From Seonamhaeicola sp. ML3 (lineage in GTDB: Bacteria; Bacteroidota; Bacteroidia; Flavobacteriales; Flavobacteriaceae), in assembly GCF_023273855.1 (NCBI RefSeq), contig NZ_CP096884.1, forward strand, positions 1,364,001-1,428,000: a stretch of 64,000 bases of DNA, in the 5' to 3' direction. Made by a program: the position numbers and the translations under genes. The notes beneath the pieces are model-generated. The model was not told the origin of the DNA and ran no database searches. It was given only the letters and a program-made list of their open reading frames with translations. Positions 27,068 through 36,571 of the stretch are shown here, piece after piece; position 1 is the first letter of the stretch, and the number at the start of each line of letters is the position of its first letter.

Positions 27068-27697
27068 ATCGCCTGCATCACCTAACCCAGGAATAATGTA
27101 ACCTTTATCGTTTAGTTGGTCATCGATAGCGGCTATCCAAAGGTGAGTGTTTTCATCAAAATTTTGACTTACAAACTCAACCCCTTTTTTAGCTCCAATA
27201 ACACTCACTAAATGAATGGCTTTAGGTACGCCAAAGGGTTTTAAGGCCTCAAAAGTGGCAATCATAGATTGTCCAGTGGCTAGCATAGGGTCTGCAAGTA
27301 TAAGCGTTTTGCCTTCAAGATTAGGGCAAGCCAAATATTCTACAACAATTTCGAAACTTTCAGGATTATCTTTATGGTGCCTGTAAGCAGAAATAAAAGC
27401 ATTTTCGGCCATGTCGAAGTAGTTTAAAAGTCCATTATGTAAAGGAACTCCAGCTCTTAATATAGAGCATAGCACAACATCATTATTTGGTAAATTGGTA
27501 TGGGTTTCTCCTAAAGGGGTTTCAATAGTAAATGGTTTATACGATAATGATTTACTAAGCTCATATCCAAGGATTTCACCTATACGTTCAATATTTCTTC
27601 TAAAGCGCATTCGGTCTTTTTGAGTAGAGATATGTCTTATTTCCGAAAGGAAAACATTAAGTATAGAATTCTGCTTAGATATGTTATGAATTTGCAT
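27038..27697 (-). CDS. upp: Uracil phosphoribosyltransferase
   Basis: A 219-residue pyrimidine-salvage enzyme making UMP from uracil and PRPP. The PRPP-binding loop ILADPMLATGQSM (about residues 133-145) and the uracil-binding C-terminal region with YIIPGLGDAGDLAFG match UPRT. The sequence is closer to the shorter Bacteroidota form than to E. coli Upp in its N-terminus. The last 30 bp overlap the convergent DUF6427 gene, so there is no room for a terminator. Confidence 0.95.
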   Translation of the reverse strand: MQIHNISKQNSILNVFLSEIRHISTQKDRMRFRRNIERIGEILGYELSKSLSYKPFTIETPLGETHTNLPNNDVVLCSILRAGVPLHNGLLNYFDMAENAFISAYRHHKDNPESFEIVVEYLACPNLEGKTLILADPMLATGQSMIATFEALKPFGVPKAIHLVSVIGAKKGVEFVSQNFDENTHLWIAAIDDQLNDKGYIIPGLGDAGDLAFGEKLQH

Positions 27698-27739
27698 AAA
27701 AGTCGGGGTTAGTTCCTAAGTAAAGTTATTAAATTAAAG

Positions 27740-27747
27740 TATATTTG
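27740..27747 (+). promoter_or_regulatory. -7 element TATATTTG of the DUF4254 gene
   Basis: A full TAnnTTTG match 18 bases before the ATG at 27766. No -33 TTG was found at normal spacing. Confidence 0.5.
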
Positions 27748-27765
27748 CCCATTAAATTTTTTATC

Positions 27766-28371
27766 ATGTTTACCACAAAGGCCAATAAAATTTTTCAGCA
27801 GGTTATTGAAGATTATCATAAAATCGATTCGGTTGATCAACCTTTCGAAAATCCTTATGGAAAGGATAATTTAATAGAACATTTGTTATACAGAAAATGC
27901 TGGATAGACACTGTGCAGTGGCATTATGAGGACATTATTAGAGACCCACAAATAGATCCAGTGGCTGCCTTGACATTGAAACGTCAAATAGATGCTTCAA
28001 ATCAAGATAGAACCGATATGGTAGAGTACATCGATAGTTACTTTTTAGAGAAGTACAAGGACGTAAGCGTTAAAGATGGCGCAACTATTAACACTGAAAG
28101 TCCGGCTTGGGGTGTCGATAGATTGTCGATATTGGCTCTAAAGGTTTACCATATGAATGAAGAAGCTACTAGAAACGATGCTTCTGAAGAGCACAAACAG
28201 GCCTGTAAAAGTAAATTGGATGTTTTACTAGAGCAAAGAGTTGATTTGTCTACTGCCATTGATACGTTGCTTAGTGATATTGAAAACGGGGATAAATACA
28301 TGAAGGTGTACAAGCAAATGAAGATGTACAACGACGATGAATTAAACCCTGTATTGCGTTCGCAGAAATAA
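27766..28371 (+). CDS. DUF4254 family protein
   Basis: A 201-residue soluble helical protein that matches DUF4254 (an N-terminal helix followed by HLLYRKCWIDTVQWHYED, and the central AWGVDRLSILALKVYHM). The family is common in Bacteroidota, usually directly before a GT9 glycosyltransferase, as here (31-bp gap). This suggests a role linked to lipopolysaccharide, but no function is established that I know of. I chose ATG 27766 over the in-frame TTG 27745, which overlaps the promoter. Confidence 0.83.
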   Translation: MFTTKANKIFQQVIEDYHKIDSVDQPFENPYGKDNLIEHLLYRKCWIDTVQWHYEDIIRDPQIDPVAALTLKRQIDASNQDRTDMVEYIDSYFLEKYKDVSVKDGATINTESPAWGVDRLSILALKVYHMNEEATRNDASEEHKQACKSKLDVLLEQRVDLSTAIDTLLSDIENGDKYMKVYKQMKMYNDDELNPVLRSQK

Positions 28372-28402
28372 ATTATAGCTAATCTTCTCACCTTAAGTTG
28401 AG

Positions 28403-29422
28403 ATGCCAAAATTGCCTAAACATATTTTAGTAATACGTCTTTCTGCCATGGGAGATGTGGCAATGGCAATTCCAATTCTTAATGCGTTTACCAGACAATA
28501 TCCCGATGTAAGGATTACAGTTCTTACCAAAGCGTTTTTTAAACCGTTTTTTAGAAGTTTGAATAATGTAAATGTGTTATCTGCTCAGGTTAAAGATAAG
28601 CACAAGGGTGTTTTTGGCCTGTACAGATTGTCTAAAGAAATTAAGGGTTTAAATATCGATGCGGTAGCCGATTTGCACAACGTACTTAGAAGTAAAATCT
28701 TAAAGTTTTTTTTAATTGGTTATCCGTTTTTTCAAATAGATAAGGGCAGAAAAGAAAAACAAGATTTGATTTCTGGTAAACGTTTTGAACCTCTAAAAAC
28801 AACACCCCAGCGCTATGTTGAGGTTTTTGAGAAACTAGGTTTTAAAATAGACTTAAATCATTTAGAATTTCCTGAAAAAGCAGTTTTAAATAGCGAAACA
28901 GAAACGCTTTTAAAAACAAAGCTTAAGTCTAGAATAGGTATTGCACCATTCGCAGCACATGAGGGTAAAATGTATCCTTTAAACCTAATGAAAGACGTTA
29001 TTGAGGTGCTTTCTAAAGAACATCAGGTTATTTTATTTGGAGGAGGAGATAAAGAGGTGGCACTATTGAACGGTATAGCCTCTTCATTTAAAAATGCAGT
29101 TAGTGTTGCAGGTAAATTATCTTTAGACCAAGAACTCGATGTTATTTCTAATTTGGACCTCATGATTGCCATGGACTCTGGTAACGGGCATATTGCCGCG
29201 TCATTAGGCGTTAAAGTGTTAACTATTTGGGGGGTGACACACCCTTATTCTGGTTTTAAACCTTTTAATCAGCCTGATGATCATGATTTATTGCCGGAGA
29301 GGGCAAAATTCCCAAAAATTCCAACGTCGGTTTATGGCAATAAATATCCTGATAGCTATAAAAATGCAGCTGGTAGTATTACCCCGAATACAATAATAAA
29401 TAAGGTGAAATCTATTATTTAA
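28403..29422 (+). CDS. GT9 (heptosyltransferase-type) glycosyltransferase
   Basis: A 339-residue GT-B enzyme of family 9. The N-terminal ILVIRLSAMGDVAMAIPILN motif, the central IGIAPFAAHEGKMYP (start of the C-terminal domain) and MAMDSGNGHIAASLGVKVLTIWG (donor-binding motif) are characteristic of the ADP-heptose:LPS transferase family. It probably adds a core sugar to lipid A or LPS. In Bacteroidota the donor need not be heptose. It is likely co-transcribed with the DUF4254 gene. Confidence 0.88.
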   Translation: MPKLPKHILVIRLSAMGDVAMAIPILNAFTRQYPDVRITVLTKAFFKPFFRSLNNVNVLSAQVKDKHKGVFGLYRLSKEIKGLNIDAVADLHNVLRSKILKFFLIGYPFFQIDKGRKEKQDLISGKRFEPLKTTPQRYVEVFEKLGFKIDLNHLEFPEKAVLNSETETLLKTKLKSRIGIAPFAAHEGKMYPLNLMKDVIEVLSKEHQVILFGGGDKEVALLNGIASSFKNAVSVAGKLSLDQELDVISNLDLMIAMDSGNGHIAASLGVKVLTIWGVTHPYSGFKPFNQPDDHDLLPERAKFPKIPTSVYGNKYPDSYKNAAGSITPNTIINKVKSII

Positions 29423-29440
29423 GTTGTTTTTCGCAGCGCC

Positions 29441-30499
29441 TTATACATCATCATAGTCAACAACTATTTTAGGCGTTGTTGGCTTGGCTTGGCAAGTAAG
29501 TATTAAACCTTCGGCGACTTCATTATCGGTAAGAATATTGTTCTGTATCATGGTTGCTTCGCCTTCAGTAATTCTGGCTATACAACTGCTACAGATTCCG
29601 CCTTGGCAAGAGTAAGGAGCATCTAAATCTTTATCGAGTGCCGCTTCTAGTATGGTTTGTTTTTGGGACATTTCAAAAGAAGTTTCTTCATCGTCCACCA
29701 CCACAGTAATATTTGTTTGTCCGTTATTGGCTGTGGGCTCATTTTTTATTTCTGCAGGTTTAGCCGCTTTGAAAAGTTCAAAATGAATACGTTCCTCGTT
29801 AATACCGTTTTCAGTAAGCACATCTTTTACAGTATGAATCATGGCTTCGGGACCGCATAGGTAAAACGCATCTACTTCAACGTGTTTGTGCTTATTCTTC
29901 ATGACGTAGTTTACCGTACTTTTTTCAATTCGGCCAAAGAGAGCATGGTCTTCATCTTTTTGGCTAAAAACAAATTGAATTGAAAAACGGTCTTTATATT
30001 TGTGTTGAAGTTCAAGAAGTTCGTTTAAGAACATAGTGTCTTGAGTTGTTTTATTTCCATAAACCAAAATAACCTTACTGTGAACTTCTTCCTCTAAGGC
30101 GCATTTTATAATACTAAGAACAGGTGTGATACCACTACCAGCAGCAAAAAGCGCTATATTTTTTGTTTTTTTATCGTTGGGCTCAAAAATAAAACGGCCT
30201 TTGGGTGGCGCAACCTCTAGGGTGTCTCCCGCTTGTAATTTAGTGTTGGCATAAGATGAAAATGTACCATCTACCACTTCTTTAACCGCCACCTTGAGTT
30301 CATCACTTTTTGGAGAAACACACAACGAATAATCACGTCGCACTTCATTACCGTTAATGGTCGTTTTTAGCGTAATATATTGTCCGGCTTTAAAACTAAA
30401 CTCATCTTTTAAATTTTCTGGTAAGTTGAAACTAATGCTGACCGATTTATTAGTTTCTCTATGGATGTTTTTAATACTAAGATTATGAAATGATGCCAT
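29441..30499 (-). CDS. PaaE-like NAD(P)H-dependent flavin reductase with C-terminal [2Fe-2S] ferredoxin domain
   Basis: A 352-residue one-component reductase. The FAD domain has RRDYSLC (RxYS motif), the NAD(P) domain has LFAAGSGITPVLSI, and the C-terminal plant-type ferredoxin domain carries CQGGICSSC (CX4CX2C) and a last Cys in LTCQAKP. It would pass electrons from NAD(P)H to an oxygenase or desaturase. No paa genes lie nearby, so a phenylacetate role is not supported; lipid desaturation or hydroxylation is another possibility. The gene is divergent from the PadR regulator. A minus-strand TATTTTTG at 30521-30514 is its likely -7 element. Confidence 0.88.
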   Translation of the reverse strand: MASFHNLSIKNIHRETNKSVSISFNLPENLKDEFSFKAGQYITLKTTINGNEVRRDYSLCVSPKSDELKVAVKEVVDGTFSSYANTKLQAGDTLEVAPPKGRFIFEPNDKKTKNIALFAAGSGITPVLSIIKCALEEEVHSKVILVYGNKTTQDTMFLNELLELQHKYKDRFSIQFVFSQKDEDHALFGRIEKSTVNYVMKNKHKHVEVDAFYLCGPEAMIHTVKDVLTENGINEERIHFELFKAAKPAEIKNEPTANNGQTNITVVVDDEETSFEMSQKQTILEAALDKDLDAPYSCQGGICSSCIARITEGEATMIQNNILTDNEVAEGLILTCQAKPTTPKIVVDYDDV

Positions 30500-30560
30500 G
30501 CGATTGTTTTTGGCAAAAATAAGGAAGACTTAAGATATATAACCCATATTTACAGGTTAA

Positions 30561-30605
30561 ATACATGCATAAGATTTATATGCATAACTATTTTATGTAT
30601 ATTTG
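30561..30605 (+). promoter_or_regulatory. PadR promoter with nested dyads (candidate autoregulatory operator)
   Basis: ATGCATA (30565-30571) and TATGCAT (30579-30585) form a perfect dyad with a 7-nt spacer. Outside it, ATACAT (30561) and ATGTAT (30595) are also mirror images. The -7 element TATATTTG occupies 30598-30605 and ends five bases before the PadR ATG. PadR proteins commonly bind ATGTAT/ATACAT-like dyads at their own promoters. Confidence 0.55.
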
Positions 30606-30610
30606 TAAAC

Positions 30611-30949
30611 ATGAGTAATCAGAAATTATACAAGGGCAGTTTAGCGACTATCATCTTAAAACTTTTAAATGAGCATGATAGGATGTATGGCTACGAAATT
30701 ACACAAAGAGTAAAAGAAATCACTAAAAACGAACTAAAAATAACCGAGGGTGCGCTTTATCCTTCGTTACACAAATTAAAGGCCGAAGGCTTACTAGATG
30801 TGGAGATTGTTAAAATAGGCAATAGGCTCAGAAAATATTACAGGCTTACCGAAAAAGGCACCAAAGAAACAGTTAACAAGCTGGCAGAGCTTGAGAACTA
30901 CATTAAAAATATGCGCGCTTTAGTTAACCCTAAATTTAGATTTGAGTAA
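30611..30949 (+). CDS. PadR family transcriptional regulator
   Basis: A 112-residue winged-helix protein of the short PadR (subfamily 2-like) class. The first helix and GSLATIILKLLNEHDRMYGYEI, the recognition region LKITEGALYPSLHKLKAEGLL and the wing with RKYYRLTEKG are all typical. It normally represses nearby membrane or transport genes, here a broken membrane gene and a DUF5687/ABC pair. The stop codon overlaps the vicinity of the next gene: ATG 30951 lies one base after the stop. Its promoter would produce a leaderless mRNA. Confidence 0.93.
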   Translation: MSNQKLYKGSLATIILKLLNEHDRMYGYEITQRVKEITKNELKITEGALYPSLHKLKAEGLLDVEIVKIGNRLRKYYRLTEKGTKETVNKLAELENYIKNMRALVNPKFRFE

Positions 30950-30950
30950 A

Positions 30951-31645
30951 ATGAAGAAGTTAAACAATTCTCAAGTTAACAGTCTTTACCAATTTACTCA
31001 AAGCCACTTTGTGGAACACTATGATGTGCAAACGGAACTTGTGAATCACTTGGCTAATGATATAGAAGAAGTTTGGCTAAAAGAACCGGATTTACCCTTT
31101 GAAAAAGCCAAACAAAGAAGTTTTGAGAAATTTGGGGTTTTTGGTTTTATGGATATTGTTGAGCAACGAAAAAAGGCCATGAATAAACTGTATATTAAAC
31201 ATTTACTATGATACACAAAAGAATGGTTTCAGTTACCTAAAATTCTCTTTTCAATAAGTTTGTTTTTAGTTGTGTACATGTTTTTGCAGATGCCTCATGG
31301 TCTAACTATTCTTCTAAGTTTATCTTTTGCTTTATTAGTTACTGGGAGCATTTTGGCTTTAAAATTGAAAAGAAAATATAAACAAAGGTTTCTAGAAAAT
31401 GGAAAAAATGGATGCTTGAGGAAATGGTTTTATCAATCACAACTTGGAATACAGCACTTATAGCCATTAAGTTGTTTAATGTTTTTAATCTTATTCGTGA
31501 GGACAGTTTCCTTCCGCTAGGTGCGTCAATAATGTCATTTATATTCACATTGTTCATTTTGTTTTCCTACGTTTCGCTAAAAATATTACCAGAAAAAGTA
31601 GATGAACTTCTTAAAGAAACATATCCAGAATATAAATTTCTTTAG
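30951..31645 (+). pseudogene. Broken PadR-associated membrane protein gene (nonsense mutation plus frameshift)
   Basis: The first 86 codons (starting MKKLNNSQVNSLYQFTQSHF, with VEHYDVQTELVNHLANDIEE) end at TGA 31209. Reading continues in the same frame with protein-like sequence (YTKEWFQLPK, then membrane helices) until about 31390. There the coding frame moves by one base into KWKKWMLEEMVLSITTW and finishes ETYPEYKFL at 31645. Adding one base gives exactly 232 codons including the stop. Thus two lesions, a stop (perhaps TGG to TGA) and a 1-bp deletion, interrupt one gene. Family members lie directly behind PadR genes in Flavobacteriaceae. Function unknown. Confidence 0.75.
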
Positions 31646-31708
31646 AATAAATGTAACTTTATCGAGAGTATAAATACCAATATCCATAAATAACCAAACC
31701 ATCTTAAT

Positions 31709-33190
31709 ATGATAAAGCATTTTATTAGCCTTGAATGGAAATCTTTCTTTAGATCTGCCACGTTAGGGAAAAGTATAGCTATTAAAATATTCATGGGCTT
31801 TTTTGCTTTGTATTTTGCGCTTATTTTTGCGGGTTCTGGATTTGCAATAATTATGTATCTAGAAAAAAAACAACCAGATACCGATCCCTTTTTATTTTTT
31901 AACAGTTTTATTTTCTTTTGGTTTTTGGGTGATTTAATCTTTCGGTTTTTCTTTCAGAAACTACCGGTAATGACTGTAAGACCTTTATTGATATTGCCTG
32001 TAGATAGAAGTCAGATAGTGAATTACGTGCTACGCAAATCGATGATTTCGTTCATTAACTTTTTACCGCTATTGTCTATAATCCCTTTTGGAATACTCTT
32101 AATGGTTAAAGGGCATACAAGTGCATCTATTGTAATTGCTTGGTGGGTAGTGTTGATTCTACTGATACTCATTAATAATTTTCTTAATTTCATAATTGAA
32201 AGTCTTTCAGCGGAAAAGGAATTATCCTTTCTTCCTGTAATATTAATAACAGGTGCTCTTTACGGGCTCAATCATTTTGGTGTTCTTGACCTTGCCGACT
32301 TAATGTCTAAAGCGATAGTGGGAATATCTGAAAACCCATATTATATTATTACTCCTATTGCTATTTTAGGAGCGCTTTACTCCATAAATTTCAATATTCT
32401 ACTCAAAAAACTGTATTTAGATAGCGGACTGAAAGAAAAAGTTAAAGAGGTAAATGCCTCAAATATGGAATGGACCAAAAGTTTTGGGGATATTGCACCG
32501 TTTCTTCAATTGGATTTAAAGATGATATGGAGAAACAAACGAACAAAATCTTCAGTTTGGATTTTGTTAATGGGGCTACTCTATGGGCTGTTTTTTTATC
32601 CGCAGCCAACATACCAAAATATGCCATGGTTTTTTATGCTAATCGGGATTTTTTCCACCGGAATCTTCCTAATCAGTTTTGGTCAATTCATTCCAGCCTG
32701 GGATAGTGGCTATTATAAGCTGTTAATGAGCCAAAACATAAAATACGAGCAATATCTTAAATCTAAATTCACTTTAATGGCCGTTAGTGTGGTGGGGCTT
32801 TTTGTACTTGGTATTCCTTACGTTTATTTCGGATGGAAAGTCTTATTGGCCCATTTCATCGCGGCGATTTATAATATTGGTGTGAACACCCATGTTATAA
32901 TGTGGGGAGGCTCGTTTAATAGAAAAAAAATAAACCTCGACCAAAAGGCCGCCTTTAATTATCAAGGCACAGGAGCTGTACAGTGGCTTATAGGTATTCC
33001 TTTAATGTTGGTGCCAATGGGCTTGTTTGCCTTGTTTTACTTTCTGTTCAGTTTTGAAATCGCCTGTGCGGTTTTAGGGTCAATGGGCGTTATTGGTCTC
33101 GTTTTCCACCAAAAACTTATGAAAGGTATCACGGCCAAGTACCTAAAATCTAAATACATAATGATCGATGCTTTCGATCAAGATAACTAA
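31709..33190 (+). CDS. DUF5687 family ABC-2-like permease
   Basis: A 493-residue integral membrane protein with about 11-12 hydrophobic segments. It matches DUF5687: an N-terminal FISLEWKSFFRS amphipathic start, LLILPVDRSQIVNYVLRKS after the second helix, and a second WTKSFGDIAPFLQLDLKMIWRNKRT-type cytoplasmic segment near residue 250 (shown here only in part by its FLQLDLKMIWRNKRT core). It is the membrane half of an ABC exporter whose ATPase is the next gene (11-bp gap). Substrate unknown; PadR control suggests a response to a small molecule. Confidence 0.8.
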   Translation: MIKHFISLEWKSFFRSATLGKSIAIKIFMGFFALYFALIFAGSGFAIIMYLEKKQPDTDPFLFFNSFIFFWFLGDLIFRFFFQKLPVMTVRPLLILPVDRSQIVNYVLRKSMISFINFLPLLSIIPFGILLMVKGHTSASIVIAWWVVLILLILINNFLNFIIESLSAEKELSFLPVILITGALYGLNHFGVLDLADLMSKAIVGISENPYYIITPIAILGALYSINFNILLKKLYLDSGLKEKVKEVNASNMEWTKSFGDIAPFLQLDLKMIWRNKRTKSSVWILLMGLLYGLFFYPQPTYQNMPWFFMLIGIFSTGIFLISFGQFIPAWDSGYYKLLMSQNIKYEQYLKSKFTLMAVSVVGLFVLGIPYVYFGWKVLLAHFIAAIYNIGVNTHVIMWGGSFNRKKINLDQKAAFNYQGTGAVQWLIGIPLMLVPMGLFALFYFLFSFEIACAVLGSMGVIGLVFHQKLMKGITAKYLKSKYIMIDAFDQDN

Positions 33191-33201
33191 AAAAATATAC
33201 C

Positions 33202-33897
33202 ATGATAACAACATCAAATCTTTCAAAAAAATATAAAAGCAAAGAAGTTTTAAAGATAGAAACCTTAGACATTCCAAAGGGTCAAAGTTTTGGGCTTGTT
33301 GGAAATAATGGTGCAGGTAAAACCACTTATTTTAGTTTACTGCTAGATTTAATACAGCCAACTACTGGCAATATTGTAAACAACGATATAAAAGTTAATG
33401 AAAGTGAGGATTGGAAACCCTTTACTTCGGCATTTATCGACGAAAGTTTTTTAATAGGCTATCTTACCCCAGAAGAATACTTCTATTTTATTGGCGAACT
33501 GCGTGGCCAAAACAAAGCCGATGTAGATAAGCTAGTATCTCAATTTGAGGATTTTTTCCACGGTGAAATTTTAAATCAGAAGAAATACCTGAGAGACCTA
33601 AGTAAGGGAAATCAGAAAAAGGCAGGTATCGTAGCCGCTTTAATAGGAAATCCTGAAGTTATTATTTTAGACGAACCTTTTGCTAATCTAGATCCAACCA
33701 CCCAAATAAGGTTAAAAGGCATTATAAAGGATTTGGCCGAAACCAAAGGTGTAACGGTGCTAATTTCCAGCCATGATTTAATGCACGTAACAGATGTTTG
33801 CGAGCGTATTGTGGTTCTTGAAAAAGGGGAGGTTGTAAAGGATTTGGTAACTAGTAAGGCTACATTAAAAGAGCTAGAGGCTCATTTTGCCGGATAG
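33202..33897 (+). CDS. ABC transporter ATP-binding protein
   Basis: A 231-residue ATPase: Walker A GNNGAGKTT (about residue 35), signature LSKGNQKKAG (about 134, a LSxGx variant common in ABC-2 exporters), Walker B VIILDEPFANLDP and the switch His in SSHD. It should drive the DUF5687 permease encoded immediately upstream. No terminator is visible behind it; the sprE gene follows after about 100 bp. Confidence 0.93.
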   Translation: MITTSNLSKKYKSKEVLKIETLDIPKGQSFGLVGNNGAGKTTYFSLLLDLIQPTTGNIVNNDIKVNESEDWKPFTSAFIDESFLIGYLTPEEYFYFIGELRGQNKADVDKLVSQFEDFFHGEILNQKKYLRDLSKGNQKKAGIVAALIGNPEVIILDEPFANLDPTTQIRLKGIIKDLAETKGVTVLISSHDLMHVTDVCERIVVLEKGEVVKDLVTSKATLKELEAHFAG

Positions 33898-33994
33898 ATC
33901 TTATTAGGTTTATTAGAAAAGATGTTTATTTTTACGGTTGTATATAATATTAGCTGAATGTAATCAGTTATGTATTAGACTAAAAACACCAACA

Positions 33995-36562
33995 GTGCGC
34001 ACATCTTTTAGAGTTATTCTTGTTGTTCTTTTCTCGACCTTTTTAATTGTTAGTTGTTCAAGAAAAAAAGACAATTTTGTAAGTAGAAATTTTCATGCTG
34101 TAACAGCAGAGTTTAACCCACTTTACAATGGTTATAATGCACTAGAGCAAGGCAGGGAAAATCTTAACCAGAGTTATTTCGACGATTACTGGAATGTGTT
34201 GCCCATAGAGCGTATGCAGATTTCAGATGAAATTGTGCTGCCAGGACAATCGAAAAACGAAAACTTTACACGTGCCGAGGAAAAGGCCGTAAAAGCTATT
34301 CAAAAGCACAGCATGAACATTAAGGGGAAAGAAAAGAACCCTCAAATGGACGAGGCTTATTTACTTCTAGGAAAGGCCAGATATTTTGACCAACGTTTTA
34401 TTCCTGCATTAGAAGCTTTCAACTACATTCTTTATAAATATCCAGCAAGCGATAAAATCAATCAAGCTAAGATATGGAAAGAGAAAACCAATATCCGTTT
34501 AGATAATAACGAGTTGGCTATTAAGAACCTAAAACGTTTGCTGTTTAGAGAGAACTTGGTAAATCAAGATTTGGCAGATGCCTCTTCAATGTTGGCACAG
34601 GCGTACATTAACACAAAATCTATAGATAGTGCCATTACGCAGTTAAAGATTGCAGAAACCGCTACCAGAAGTAATGACGAGCGAGGGCGTTATGGGTTTA
34701 TTCTGGGGCAATTATATAATGAATTAGGGTTTAAAGACAGCGCTAATATGGCTTTCGATAGGGTTATTGATCTTAACAGGAAAACGCCAAGAATTTATAT
34801 GATTACCGCGCATCTCGAAAAAGTGAAGAACTTCGATTATGATAATGGTGATAAGTGGGCGGTTTTAGAATTACTTTCAGATTTAGAGAAAAACAGAGAA
34901 AACAGACCGTTTTTAGACAAGATTTATCATGAAATAGGAGGGTTTCATTTAAAGAATAAATCAGATTCCCTAGCGACCCTGTATTTTAATAAGTCTCTAC
35001 GAGAAAAGTCTTTAGACAAAACCCTTAATGCTAGAAATTACGAAATTCTGGGCGATATGAATTTCGATAAATCTGTTTATCGTGAAGCTGGTTTATATTA
35101 CGATAGTACCATGACCAGTTTAGTACTGAACTCTAAACCGTATCGTATTATTAAGCGGAAAAGAGACAATCTAGAGGATGTTATTTACTATGAAGGCGTT
35201 GCTCAAGTAAATGACAGTATTTTGCATTTGGTGAATATGCCAGATGAACAGAGAATCACCCATTTTGAAGCATTTATAGAAAAACTAAAAGCAAAAGCAG
35301 AGGTCGAAAAGAAAGAACAGAAGCGTCAGGAAGCCCTAAAGCGCAATAGCGGTTTAGTAACCGTAAATAATAACCTATGGAGACCAAATACCCCGGGAGG
35401 ACTACCCGGTCAGGCAGCTGTGTTTTATTTTTATAATCCAACAACAGTTGCCTTTGGTAAAAATGAATTTGTGAAAATATGGGGCGATAGACCTTTGGAA
35501 GAGAATTGGCGATGGTCTAGTAGAAGTGCTTCCTCAGGAACAAATATTAGTGCGGGTTCTGATGTTTTAGCAACAGCTACAGATGATGAATTGTACGACC
35601 CTCAATTTTACATATCCAAGATTCCTTCAGAAGAAAAGGAAATCGATAGTATTTCTAAAGAAAGAAACTACGCCTATTATCAACTCGGGCTTATTTATAA
35701 GGAGAAATTCAAGGAGTTTGTCTTGGCTAAGGATAAGTTTCAGGATTTATTAAAAAGTAATCCTGAAGAGCGACTGGTATTGCCAACAAAATACAACCTT
35801 TATAAAATCTATGAGGCATTGGGGCAAAATGGTGAAGCTGCAATTGCCAAAGAAGGAATTATTAAAGACTATCCAGAATCGAGATACGCAACAATTCTTA
35901 GCAATCCAGAGTTAGCTTCGGCTAAAGATGAAAATAGCCCGGAAAGTTTATACGAAGGACTTTATGCAAAGCATGAAAATCAGGAATATGCAGAAGTGAT
36001 TGCAAAGTGCGAAGAATATATTAAGTTATATGATGGCGAACCCATGGTGCCTAAGTTCGAGCTTTTAAAAGCTACTGCAACAGGAAGGTTATATGGCTAT
36101 GAAGCTTACAAAGAAGCCATTAATTACATAGCGGTTACTTATGCCAATACAGACGAGGGGCTTCAAGCTCAAAATATCGAAACTAAAGTATTGCCAAAGT
36201 TGGCTAATTCAGATTTTATAGACGAAACGGCAAATATTACTGCACATTATAAGGTCATTTTTAAGTTTGATAGTTCTAAAACAGAAAAGATACAGTCGTT
36301 TAGAAAAACTTTAGATGAGGTTCTGAGTACCATAGGATACTATGAGTTACATTCGTCGGTGGATGTGTATAATGAGAATATATCTTTTGTTATAGTGCAT
36401 GGTTTAAAAAATGGCCAAGTCGCCAAGACCTTTGAACAGTTACTGACTAAAGAGAATAAAAAGAAAATCAGGGAACCGTATTTTGCCATGGCTTCGGCAA
36501 ATTATCAAATTATTCAAATTCATAAGAACCTAGATGCTTTTTTAAGCGTATATAACAATTAA
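33995..36562 (+). CDS. sprE: SprE/PorW-type tetratricopeptide lipoprotein of the type IX secretion system
   Basis: An approximately 855-residue lipoprotein, needed for type IX secretion and gliding in Flavobacterium johnsoniae (SprE) and Porphyromonas (PorW). With the GTG start at 33995, the signal peptide ends at LIVSC (lipidated Cys) followed by SRKKD. TPR-like helical repeats cover about residues 100-350 and 560-720; characteristic family strings are HAVTAEFNPLYNGYNAL, RMQISDEIVLPGQS and DEAYLLLGKARYFDQRF. A TTG at 33938 would give a longer N-terminus without a good signal peptide. A bactofilin gene follows after 9 bp, the same order as in related genomes. Confidence 0.9.
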   Translation: MRTSFRVILVVLFSTFLIVSCSRKKDNFVSRNFHAVTAEFNPLYNGYNALEQGRENLNQSYFDDYWNVLPIERMQISDEIVLPGQSKNENFTRAEEKAVKAIQKHSMNIKGKEKNPQMDEAYLLLGKARYFDQRFIPALEAFNYILYKYPASDKINQAKIWKEKTNIRLDNNELAIKNLKRLLFRENLVNQDLADASSMLAQAYINTKSIDSAITQLKIAETATRSNDERGRYGFILGQLYNELGFKDSANMAFDRVIDLNRKTPRIYMITAHLEKVKNFDYDNGDKWAVLELLSDLEKNRENRPFLDKIYHEIGGFHLKNKSDSLATLYFNKSLREKSLDKTLNARNYEILGDMNFDKSVYREAGLYYDSTMTSLVLNSKPYRIIKRKRDNLEDVIYYEGVAQVNDSILHLVNMPDEQRITHFEAFIEKLKAKAEVEKKEQKRQEALKRNSGLVTVNNNLWRPNTPGGLPGQAAVFYFYNPTTVAFGKNEFVKIWGDRPLEENWRWSSRSASSGTNISAGSDVLATATDDELYDPQFYISKIPSEEKEIDSISKERNYAYYQLGLIYKEKFKEFVLAKDKFQDLLKSNPEERLVLPTKYNLYKIYEALGQNGEAAIAKEGIIKDYPESRYATILSNPELASAKDENSPESLYEGLYAKHENQEYAEVIAKCEEYIKLYDGEPMVPKFELLKATATGRLYGYEAYKEAINYIAVTYANTDEGLQAQNIETKVLPKLANSDFIDETANITAHYKVIFKFDSSKTEKIQSFRKTLDEVLSTIGYYELHSSVDVYNENISFVIVHGLKNGQVAKTFEQLLTKENKKKIREPYFAMASANYQIIQIHKNLDAFLSVYNN

Positions 36563-36571
36563 TAGCACATT

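Noticed and set aside
29441-30499. Phenylacetate degradation locus suggested by the PaaE-like reductase and the PaaK-like gene
   Set aside because: No paaABCD, paaG, paaZ or related genes are present, and the two genes are 5 kb apart in different contexts.
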